From Sandarakinorhabdus cyanobacteriorum (GTDB lineage: Bacteria; Pseudomonadota; Alphaproteobacteria; Sphingomonadales; Sphingomonadaceae): 64,000 bases of DNA. The stretch's first letter is position 1, and each line of letters begins with the position of its first letter. Shown piece after piece: positions 54,942 through 62,090 of the stretch. The position numbers and the translations under genes were made by a program. The stretch is taken from contig NZ_NOXT01000115.1 of assembly GCF_002251755.1 (NCBI RefSeq), forward strand, positions 1-64,000, read 5' to 3'. The notes below the pieces were generated by a model that worked only from the letters and a program-made list of their open reading frames with translations, made no database searches and was not told where the DNA came from.

Positions 54942-56199
54942 TGGGAGGCTTCAACGCAATCCCGATCGCCACCAGCCCCGGCCACACCAGATAGGCCAGC
55001 ACCTCCAGATTCTCGCCAAAGCTGTAGAGCCACAGCACGAGGATCATCGCAAAGCCGGTGCGCCCGTTGGCGCTGGCCAGCGCGGCGCGCAGCAGCGCCG
55101 CCAGGCTCCACAGCATCGGCAGCGCCAGCGCCAACAGCCCGGCAAAGCCCTTGACGAACAACAGGCCATACCAGCTGTGGTGGCTGCCGATCGGCATATA
55201 TTCCACCAGGTGCGGCCCGCGCTCCACAATGCCGTGGCCAAACCACCAGGCCTCGTTCTGCCAGCGTTCGATGGCGATGCGGCCCAGCGCGGCGCGCACG
55301 CGCGAACTGTCGGCCCGGGCACTGGAAAACTGGTCCATCAGGGCCGTGGCAAAGGCGATCAGCTGGGGACCGGCAAAACCGGCAACCAGCGTGCCGGCCC
55401 CGGCCGTGAACCACAACGCCGGCTGGCGCAGGCGCCGCACCAGCCACAGAAATGGCAGGATCAGGGCCAGCGCCACCAGCGCCAGCCGCGATTGCGACAG
55501 CAGCGCCATGGCCAGCGCCGCGCTCACCCCGGTCCAGCGCCAGCGCGCTTCCGGTTCGCGCAGCGCCAGCAGCAGGTGAACCACCGCCACCATGCCGGCC
55601 GCCGGCGACCAGGGCGCAAAAAACTGCCAGCGCGCCGTGCCGACTCCCGGCTCGATCGTATAAAGGATGGCGGCGAAATATTCGTCGTCGGATCCGCCGA
55701 AGATCTTGAGCGGCGACACCCACAATTTGCCCGGCAGGCCGACATAGGGCGCGATCAGGAAGATCGGCAGCAGCAGCCAGGTCTGCCGGCCCAGCCGGCA
55801 CACCGCCCGCGCCAGCGTTTGCATGCGGATCGGCAGGGCAAAGCCGGCGGCGACAAACAGGGCGAGCAGCGCCCAGCCCTTGGCCCAACCCACGGCGGAT
55901 TTGATCGTTTGCCCGGTGCCCAGGCTGAAATTGGCATGGCCGGCAAACAGGATGAACAGCATCGCCGCCATGCCCGCCGCCCAAGCCCACACCGCCCCAG
56001 GCGGCCGGGCGGGGCGCTGCCAGACGGGCAGGGCCGGCGCCAGATAATAGGCCCGCGCCACCAGCAGGGCCAGCAGCCAGCCCAGCACCGGCCCGGCCAG
56101 ATAGAGGCCACCAACCAGCCACAGCGCCCAGGTGGCACCGATGGTGGCGGTGATCAGGCCTTCGCCAGCAGCCGGTTCAGGATCGGTTGGCGCAGCCAC
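54916..56199 (-). CDS. O-antigen ligase/polymerase-like membrane protein (Wzy-type)
   Basis: A 427-residue membrane protein with ten or more helices. It has a large periplasmic loop (HGIVERGPHLVEYMPIGSHHSWYGLLFVKG) in the position and with the H..WYGLL feature of Wzy/WaaL proteins. It would polymerise repeat units in the periplasm. The only good start is a GTG at 56199, which overlaps the chain-length gene by 46 bases. It is the third gene of the run wza-wzz-wzy. Confidence 0.82.
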   Translation of the reverse strand: MAAPTDPEPAAGEGLITATIGATWALWLVGGLYLAGPVLGWLLALLVARAYYLAPALPVWQRPARPPGAVWAWAAGMAAMLFILFAGHANFSLGTGQTIKSAVGWAKGWALLALFVAAGFALPIRMQTLARAVCRLGRQTWLLLPIFLIAPYVGLPGKLWVSPLKIFGGSDDEYFAAILYTIEPGVGTARWQFFAPWSPAAGMVAVVHLLLALREPEARWRWTGVSAALAMALLSQSRLALVALALILPFLWLVRRLRQPALWFTAGAGTLVAGFAGPQLIAFATALMDQFSSARADSSRVRAALGRIAIERWQNEAWWFGHGIVERGPHLVEYMPIGSHHSWYGLLFVKGFAGLLALALPMLWSLAALLRAALASANGRTGFAMILVLWLYSFGENLEVLAYLVWPGLVAIGIALKPPIRPQPPAG

Positions 56200-57569
56200 A
56201 ACAGGGCAAACCCCAGCAACACAAGGATGGTGGCAGCCATCGCACCAGCCAGCGCAATGATCAAGGACGGGCTGGCCGGCTGCCGCGGCAGCGAGGGTTC
56301 AGCCAGCGTCTGCACCAGCGGATAGGAGGCAAAGGGATCCTGCTTGTTGGTGTCGATCCGCGCCAGCGCCGAGGAGAAGACCGCTTCGGCGACCCGGTGA
56401 TCGCGCAGCAGATCGGCCAGTTCCGATGCCTGGGCAATCAGGGCCGGCGATTGCGCCTGCGCCCGGGCCAGATCGGCGCGCAGCTCGGCCAGCGCCGCGC
56501 GCGAACCGGCGGCTTCGGCATCCCGGCCCGACATTGCCTGCATCAGGCCCGACCGGCCATCGCCCAGCTGCACATCGATGCTGGCCAGGATGGCGGCTTC
56601 CGGCAGCCCGGTCAGTTCGCGCCCACGCCGCACCAGGCTGGCGCGCAGCTGGTCACGTTCGCTGGTGAAGCGCGCCAGTTCGGCATGGCGCGGGCCCAGC
56701 GTGCCGGATTTTTCCGCCACCTGCGCCGCCACCGCGGCATGGCGGGTGGCCAGCTGCTGGAACAGCGGGTCGCCGCGCAGCCGCATGGCCAGGTCAGCCC
56801 TGCGCGGGTCTTCGCCCAGCGTGGCCGCCAGCTGCCCCGCCGTCCCGGCCTGCAGCCGGGCAGCAACGCGCAGATCACGCTCCTTGTCCTTCAACGTGTC
56901 CACCGCGGCGATGCGGGCGTTGAACTGGTCCAGCGTCGCCAGGCCATGGCTGGCCTGAAAGGCGATCAGCCGCTGCTGCGCGGCGCGCACCTTGGCGGCC
57001 AGCTGCTCCAGGTGGCGCACATCATTGGCCTCGCGCTTGGCCGCCTCATCGGCGCGCAAGATGTCCAATCGGGCCAGGAACGCCGCGCGCAGGGCCTCGG
57101 CCCGGCGATGCGCCTGTTCGGCGCTGCGGCCGGGCATGGTCACATGGATCAGGTTGGTCTGGTCCACCAATTTGATCCCTGGTTCGGGAAAGCCATCCAC
57201 CGGTTCGCCGGCTCGCCTTGCGGCATCGCGCAGCGTCACATCGGCGCTCAGCAACTGCTTGTAATTCTCGGTGGGCGACAGGCTGGCGCTGGCAAAGGCC
57301 GAGCTGGTCGCCGATTGCGCCTGGCCGATGCTTTCGACATTGATCGAACCGCCGCTGCCCGAACCGGGCAGGATCAGGCTGAATTCGCTGTCAAACCGCT
57401 TGGGCATCAACAGCAGATAGGCGGCGGTCAACACCCAGATCACCGCCAGCGCCGGCAGGATGCTCTTCCCATAACGGCGATAGCGGCCGGGGCTGGGCAG
57501 GCCTTCGCGCACCAGCCGCCACATCCGCACCAGCCGGCGATCCTCGATCAACTCCATGCGCGGGGTCAT
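56154..57569 (-). CDS. Polysaccharide chain-length determinant (Wzz/GumC-type), without kinase domain
   Basis: A 471-residue inner-membrane protein with a transmembrane helix near each end (about 36-56 and 437-459) and a long periplasmic coiled coil (~165-410). It belongs to the polysaccharide co-polymerase group and would set chain length and connect to the outer-membrane channel. The tyrosine-kinase domain found in Wzc is absent; no kinase gene is present in this locus. Overlaps the export-protein gene by four bases (ATGA). Confidence 0.88.
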   Translation of the reverse strand: MTPRMELIEDRRLVRMWRLVREGLPSPGRYRRYGKSILPALAVIWVLTAAYLLLMPKRFDSEFSLILPGSGSGGSINVESIGQAQSATSSAFASASLSPTENYKQLLSADVTLRDAARRAGEPVDGFPEPGIKLVDQTNLIHVTMPGRSAEQAHRRAEALRAAFLARLDILRADEAAKREANDVRHLEQLAAKVRAAQQRLIAFQASHGLATLDQFNARIAAVDTLKDKERDLRVAARLQAGTAGQLAATLGEDPRRADLAMRLRGDPLFQQLATRHAAVAAQVAEKSGTLGPRHAELARFTSERDQLRASLVRRGRELTGLPEAAILASIDVQLGDGRSGLMQAMSGRDAEAAGSRAALAELRADLARAQAQSPALIAQASELADLLRDHRVAEAVFSSALARIDTNKQDPFASYPLVQTLAEPSLPRQPASPSLIIALAGAMAATILVLLGFALLWLRQPILNRLLAKA

Positions 57570-58753
57570 TGCGCCAGCCCGTTGATCAGGGCCGCCGGCA
57601 CCAGCGCATTGCCGATCACGCCAATGGCATCGGCCACCGCCATGGCACCGCTGTCATAACAGGCGATGGCATCGCCGGGCATCAGCCAGGGATTATGGTC
57701 ATCGCGGTCGGCATGGCGCACCAGCCCCTCGATCGAACGGGCGATCACAATGGCGCGCCGGTTCACCGGGTTGCGGCTGATCAGCACCGCCTGCCGCGCC
57801 GCTTTCATCGCCGATCCGCCGACGCAGTTGGCCGAAACCAGCCCTTCGATCAGCCGCGTGCCATAGGGCAGGCTGGTCGATTCCTTGCCGATCGCCGATG
57901 CCGCATTGTGGCTCGCCGGCCGCGACAGGTTGGACATGAACACCCGGATGCCCGGTGCCGTCACGCTGCTCGGCCGCACCAGCAGCGGGTTGAAGCAGCC
58001 GGTTGATGGCACGATGATCCGGTCACCCGCCGCCAGCTGCGGATCGGCCGGCACGCCGCCGGTGAAGGCCGGGATGAGATCGATGCGGGTATATTGGCCG
58101 CCGCGCAGCAGATACACGGCATCGGCCGCGGCATCGGGGCGGATGCCGCCGGCCAGGCGCAGCGCGGTGGCCAGCGAACGGCCGGTGTTGAAATCGCCCG
58201 ATGCGGCGTTGCTGATCGTCACCGATTGCGCCTCGGCGCTGCGCTCGCCAGCCCGCACCAGCCCGGGTTCAAACACCGCGCCTTCCACCGAAACCTGCAC
58301 GCCGGCCTGTTCCACCTGGGCCAGCACGACATTGCCGGGAATGTCGCGCACCACGGCGCGTTCGATCAGCGCGGCGCGCAGGCTGGCCGCCACCTCGGCC
58401 AGCGGCCGGCCGGCCACTGCCACATCCACCAAACCGGGGATGACCAGGCGGCCATTGGCGCCCACCACATGCTGGCCGGTCAGCGTCTCGCTGTCACCGC
58501 TTACCACCAGCTTCAACCGGTCGCCCGGCCCGATCAGCGCCGGGCCGCTGGCAAGGGCAGCGCTGGCCACCGGCGTCAATCCGGCGGTTTCGGCGGGCAC
58601 GGCCGGCAGCTGGCACGGGGCGGCGCGGCCATCGGCCAGGCGCTGTTCGGCCTGATACTGGGCGCCGGCGAGGTTGCGCGGCGTCGGCATGGTGGCACAG
58701 CCGGCGAGAAGGCTGGCAAGGCACAGGCTGAGGATGGCAGAACGGGCAGGCAT
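57566..58753 (-). CDS. Outer-membrane polysaccharide export protein (Wza-type)
   Basis: A 395-residue lipoprotein with signal peptide and lipobox LLAGC (Cys19 from the ATG at 58753). The export domain begins IGPGDRLKLVVSGDSETLTGQHVVGANGRLVIPGLVDV, the typical Poly_export/SLBB entry, with SLBB-like repeats around VSVEGAVFEPGLVRAG. It would form the outer-membrane exit channel. First gene of wza-wzz-wzy. A GGAG site lies ten bases before the ATG, and a sigma-54 element is 33 bases upstream of it. Confidence 0.88.
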   Translation of the reverse strand: MPARSAILSLCLASLLAGCATMPTPRNLAGAQYQAEQRLADGRAAPCQLPAVPAETAGLTPVASAALASGPALIGPGDRLKLVVSGDSETLTGQHVVGANGRLVIPGLVDVAVAGRPLAEVAASLRAALIERAVVRDIPGNVVLAQVEQAGVQVSVEGAVFEPGLVRAGERSAEAQSVTISNAASGDFNTGRSLATALRLAGGIRPDAAADAVYLLRGGQYTRIDLIPAFTGGVPADPQLAAGDRIIVPSTGCFNPLLVRPSSVTAPGIRVFMSNLSRPASHNAASAIGKESTSLPYGTRLIEGLVSANCVGGSAMKAARQAVLISRNPVNRRAIVIARSIEGLVRHADRDDHNPWLMPGDAIACYDSGAMAVADAIGVIGNALVPAALINGLAQ

Positions 58754-58785
58754 GGCAGGGCAGCTCCAGGGGTTTGCCGCCATTC

Positions 58786-58801
58786 AGCAAAGGCCATGCC
58801 A
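58786..58801 (-). promoter_or_regulatory. Sigma-54 promoter of the wza-wzz-wzy operon
   Basis: Minus-strand TGGCATGGCCTTTGCT: perfect spacing and -12 element, one mismatch at -24 (TGGCAT). The predicted start near 58775 gives a ~22-base leader to the ATG at 58753. Confidence 0.7.
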
Positions 58802-58857
58802 ATCACCGAAATGCCTGCGATTTCAGCGCAAGACCCGATCAGGCCGGGCCGGGAATT

Positions 58858-58872
58858 GCATAATGCGAAGAT
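58858..58872 (+). promoter_or_regulatory. Candidate enhancer site in the regulator/wza divergent promoter region
   Basis: GCATAATGCGAAGAT, matching the copies at 46.0 and 50.58 kb, with a weaker copy 23 bases on (58881-58895). It lies 57 bases from the wza-side and 84 bases from the regulator-side sigma-54 element. The gap 58754-59011 holds no gene. Confidence 0.6.
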
Positions 58873-58955
58873 TTGTTGACGCAAATTGCAAATATAGCTA
58901 ATCTCATTCTGCAATAAGGGTTAACAGACATGTTGCATTTCAAGCATTTGGCGGT

Positions 58956-58971
58956 TGGCACGCCTGATGCT
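58956..58971 (+). promoter_or_regulatory. Sigma-54 promoter of the NtrC-type regulator gene
   Basis: TGGCACGCCTGATGCT: perfect -24 element and spacing, one mismatch at -12. The predicted start near 58982 precedes the GGGAG site (59001-59005) and the ATG at 59012. It would make the regulator autoregulated. Confidence 0.7.
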
Positions 58972-59011
58972 TAACCAAGTGGCAACCAAACAGCCCGAAC
59001 GGGAGCCCCAA

Positions 59012-60448
59012 ATGCCGCGCCACCGCATTCTCATTGTTGAAGACATGCCCTCGCTGGCGCTGGCCTATGCCGCCCAGGTTGAGAAGGCCGGGCACGAACC
59101 CGTGGTGGCCGACAGCGCGGCCGGCGCCTTGAATGCGATCAGCCAGAACCCGGAATTTGGCGCCATCCTGCTCGATCTGCAGCTGCCCGATGCCCATGGC
59201 CTGGAATGGCTGCGCGACAATCCGCAGATCATCGCCAATTATCCCGTGGTGGTGGCCACCGCCGATGCCTCGCTGGCCCGCGCCATCGATGCCATGCGGC
59301 TGGGCGCCTTTGATTTCCTGGTGAAGCCGATTGCCGGCACCAGGCTGGTCTCGGTGCTGGCCAGCGCGCTGGAAACCGGCCGGCCCGCCCCCGTTGCCGA
59401 GCCCGAAGCCGAAGCCCCGGCCGAAGCGCCGGCTGCCGCCGCCAGCGCGCCGCGCCAGCGCAGCAAGCCGCGCCCCGGCCTGTTCATCGGCGGCTCGGCC
59501 CCGATGCAGGAGGTCTATCGCCTGATCGATTGCGTCGCCGCCAGCCGCGCCACCGTGTTCATCACCGGCGAAAGCGGCACCGGCAAGGAAGTCTGTGCCG
59601 AAGCCATCCATGGCGCCTCGGGCCGCGCCAATGGCCCGTTCATCGCCATCAACTGCGGCGCCATCCCGGAAAATCTGCTCGAATCCGAACTGTTCGGCCA
59701 TCTGAAGGGCAGCTTCACCGGCGCCATCACCGATCGCATCGGCGCCGTGCAGGCCGCCCACAAGGGCACGTTGTTCCTCGATGAAATCTGCGAAATGGCG
59801 CTGCCGCTGCAGGTGAAGCTGCTGCGTTTCCTGCAAACCGGAACGGTGGAGCGCGTCGGCTCCAACCGGGTGGAAGAGGTGGACGTGCGTATCGTCTGCG
59901 CCACCAACCGCGATCCCGAACGCGAAGTTGCCGAAGGCCGTTTCCGCGGCGATCTCTTCTATCGCCTCGCCGTCGTGCCGATGCACATGCCGCCCCTGCG
60001 GGAGCGGCCGGGCGATGTGCGCGAACTGGCCCAGGCCTTTCTCGACCGGTTCGCCCGGGAAGAGGGCAAGCAGTTCGATCCGCTCGGCACCGCGCAGCTG
60101 GCGCAACTGGAAGGCCACAGCTGGCCGGGCAATGTGCGCGAACTGCAGAATGTCATGCGCCGCGCCGCCGTGCTCAACGCCGGGCCGGGCCTGCCGGCCT
60201 CCGCCTTCGCGCTGGGGGCAGCAACCGCCGCCGGCGGCGCGCCGCTCGCCGCGCCGCAGCCGCCGCGCGATGATCTCCTCTCGGCCCTGCAGGCCCTGAA
60301 GGGCCTGACGCTGGACGAGATCGAGCGGCTGGTGATCGAAGCCGCCATCGACACCGAAAACGGCAGCCTGCCCGCCGCCGCCCGCGTGCTCGGCGTCAGC
60401 CCTTCCACCCTCTATCGCAAGCGCGAACGCTGGCAGCATCCGGCCTGA
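59012..60448 (+). CDS. NtrC-family sigma-54-dependent response regulator
   Basis: A 478-residue activator. The receiver domain (1-120) has Asp55 as phosphate acceptor, Thr83 and Lys105. An alanine/proline-rich linker leads to the AAA+ domain with Walker A GESGTGKE (186-193), the sigma-54 contact loop GSFTGA (233-238; Ser replaces Ala of GAFTGA, a known variant), and Walker B GTLFLDEI (252-259). The C-terminal helix-turn-helix ends LPAAARVLGVSPSTLYRKRERW. I start at the ATG at 59012 with GGGAG upstream. Context and domain order suggest it receives phosphate from the Hpt protein at 48.7 kb and drives the polysaccharide promoters. Confidence 0.93.
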   Translation: MPRHRILIVEDMPSLALAYAAQVEKAGHEPVVADSAAGALNAISQNPEFGAILLDLQLPDAHGLEWLRDNPQIIANYPVVVATADASLARAIDAMRLGAFDFLVKPIAGTRLVSVLASALETGRPAPVAEPEAEAPAEAPAAAASAPRQRSKPRPGLFIGGSAPMQEVYRLIDCVAASRATVFITGESGTGKEVCAEAIHGASGRANGPFIAINCGAIPENLLESELFGHLKGSFTGAITDRIGAVQAAHKGTLFLDEICEMALPLQVKLLRFLQTGTVERVGSNRVEEVDVRIVCATNRDPEREVAEGRFRGDLFYRLAVVPMHMPPLRERPGDVRELAQAFLDRFAREEGKQFDPLGTAQLAQLEGHSWPGNVRELQNVMRRAAVLNAGPGLPASAFALGAATAAGGAPLAAPQPPRDDLLSALQALKGLTLDEIERLVIEAAIDTENGSLPAAARVLGVSPSTLYRKRERWQHPA

Positions 60449-60466
60449 CATGGCAAACAGGCCCGC

Positions 60467-61051
60467 ATGCGCCGCCTGTTCATCGCCCTTGCTCTCCTTC
60501 TGCCTGCCGGCGCGGCCGATGCAGCTGTGATTGATTCCGCCGTGACGGCGGGCGCCACCCGCCTCGGCCATGCCTTCATGGCCATTTGCGCCGGGCCCGA
60601 CATGGCGCTGCCCGCCGCCCTGGCCCGCGCTGTTGCGCTGGGCTTTGTCCTGCGTCCGGACTTGTCGATCAACAGCGCCAACTGGGCGGGTGGGCGGCGG
60701 CGTCTGGAAACGTTGGTTCTGCCGGGGCCTGCCGATCGGCCGCCGCTGCTGACCGCCCTGCTCGAAGAAAGTCGCCGCGCCGATGGCAGCCTGTCCGATT
60801 GGCGGTGCGACGTGACGCTGCCAGCCAGTGCCACCGCCCCGCCCCGGCGCGAGGTGGAGGCCGTGCTGAAAACCCTGTTGCCGATCATCGGCCCGCGCGA
60901 CTGGCCGCTGCGCAGCATCGAAACGCCCGCCGGCCCCAGCTTTGTTGCCGAACAGCGCCGCGATGGTCTGATCGATGCCTATCTTGCCGATGCCGGCCAG
61001 CACCGGCTCGGCCGCATGCCGCTGGGCCAGCCCATAACGGTGCCGCGATGA
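60467..61051 (+). CDS. Secreted protein of unknown family, paralogue of the next gene
   Basis: A 194-residue protein with a signal peptide (FIALALLLPAGAADA). The C-terminal half, VTLPASATAPPRREVEAVL to PAGPSFVAEQ, is clearly related to the gene that follows. Two cysteines (AICAGPD; WRCDV) are conserved between them and may form a disulphide. Function unknown. It lies 18 bases after the regulator gene and so may be cotranscribed with it from the sigma-54 promoter. Overlap with the next start is ATGA. Confidence 0.75.
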   Translation: MRRLFIALALLLPAGAADAAVIDSAVTAGATRLGHAFMAICAGPDMALPAALARAVALGFVLRPDLSINSANWAGGRRRLETLVLPGPADRPPLLTALLEESRRADGSLSDWRCDVTLPASATAPPRREVEAVLKTLLPIIGPRDWPLRSIETPAGPSFVAEQRRDGLIDAYLADAGQHRLGRMPLGQPITVPR

Positions 61052-61656
61052 TGCGTCCTCTTCTTGCCGCCCTGCTTGTGACCGCGCCAGTTGCTGCCCA
61101 GCCGGCGCGGCCACAACCGCTGCGGCCTGCCGAGGCAACGGCGCGCGCCACGCAGTTGGCGCAAATCTTTGCCGCCATCTGCCGTGGTCCCGATCCGGCC
61201 GCCAGCGCACTGGCCGCCGCCGCCCAGGCGCAGGGCTTCCGGGAACGGCCGGCCAGGCGCCGGACCAGCGGCGCCGCCAACGACTGGCAGGGCCTACACA
61301 GCGAATGGGCGCTGCACCCCGCTGGTGACGAGCAGCAGCCGCCATTGCTGTTCCTGTGGCTGGACGAGGAACGCCGGCCGGATGGCCGCCTGTTCAAATT
61401 CCAGTGCGAGCTGAAGCTGCCGGCCAGCGCCGCCGCCCCGCCGCGCCGGGAAGTGGATGCGGTGTTCAAGGCGGTCAACGCCGTGCTGGCCGGGCCCGGC
61501 TGGGCCCTGAAGGCCGCAAAAACGCCCTTTGGCACCGTCCATGTTGCCGAACGTGATGCCGGCGGCGTGCGCGAAACCTATGCGGCCGCCATCGGCTTCC
61601 ACACGCTCACCAGCGCGCCAACCCCGGCGTCGGCTGCCGTCAGCCAGCCCGATTGA
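61048..61656 (+). CDS. Secreted protein of unknown family, paralogue of the previous gene
   Basis: A 202-residue protein with a signal peptide (LLAALLVTAPVAAQ). Compared with its neighbour it keeps the AICRGPD and FQCEL cysteines, the LPASAAAPPRREVDAVFK block and the final TPFGTVHVAER strand, so the two arose by tandem duplication. I do not recognise the family. The stop overlaps a TTG start of the next gene by three bases (TTGA-type junction). Confidence 0.75.
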   Translation: MMRPLLAALLVTAPVAAQPARPQPLRPAEATARATQLAQIFAAICRGPDPAASALAAAAQAQGFRERPARRRTSGAANDWQGLHSEWALHPAGDEQQPPLLFLWLDEERRPDGRLFKFQCELKLPASAAAPPRREVDAVFKAVNAVLAGPGWALKAAKTPFGTVHVAERDAGGVRETYAAAIGFHTLTSAPTPASAAVSQPD

Positions 61657-62090
61657 TTTCGTCGGCTGCCGATACGGCGGCATTGGCCGGCCTGTTTGCC
61701 AGCGCGTTTCTGGCCGGCTCCATCCTGCCCGCCCAATCCGAAGCGGTGCTGGCCGCCCTGCTGATCGCCGGCCGCCAGCCAGCCGCGCTGCTGGTGCTGG
61801 TCGCCAGCCTGGGCAATATCGCCGGCGCGCTGCTCAACTATGGCCTCGGCCGCTCGGCCGATCGCTTCCGCCACCGCCGCTGGTTCCCGTTGTCGGCGGC
61901 GGGCTGGGACCGCAGCGCCGCCCTATTCAATCGCTGGGGGGTGTGGAGCCTGCTGCTCAGCTGGCTGCCGATCATCGGCGATGGCTTCACCGTTCTGGCC
62001 GGCGCCGCCCGCACGCCGCTGGGGCGGTTCGTGGCTCTGGTCAGCATCGCCAAGGCCGGGCGCTATGCCGTGCTGGCGGCGCTGCTATAG
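61653..62090 (+). CDS. YqaA-type small membrane protein
   Basis: A 145-residue membrane protein of the YqaA/VTT (DedA-related) kind. The sequence FLAGSILPAQSEAVLAALL, then LVASLGNIAGALLNYGLGR, then LLLSWLPIIGDGFTVLAGAARTPLGRF shows the two re-entrant helices with the proline-rich and GD motifs of the group, which is linked to lipid scrambling or envelope homeostasis. Starts with a TTG that overlaps the previous stop. Converges on an amine oxidase gene with a six-base overlap. Confidence 0.82.
   Translation: MISSAADTAALAGLFASAFLAGSILPAQSEAVLAALLIAGRQPAALLVLVASLGNIAGALLNYGLGRSADRFRHRRWFPLSAAGWDRSAALFNRWGVWSLLLSWLPIIGDGFTVLAGAARTPLGRFVALVSIAKAGRYAVLAALL

Noticed and set aside
56154-57569. Tyrosine autokinase activity in the chain-length protein
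   Set aside because: The protein ends right after the second membrane helix; no Walker motifs or tyrosine cluster are present.
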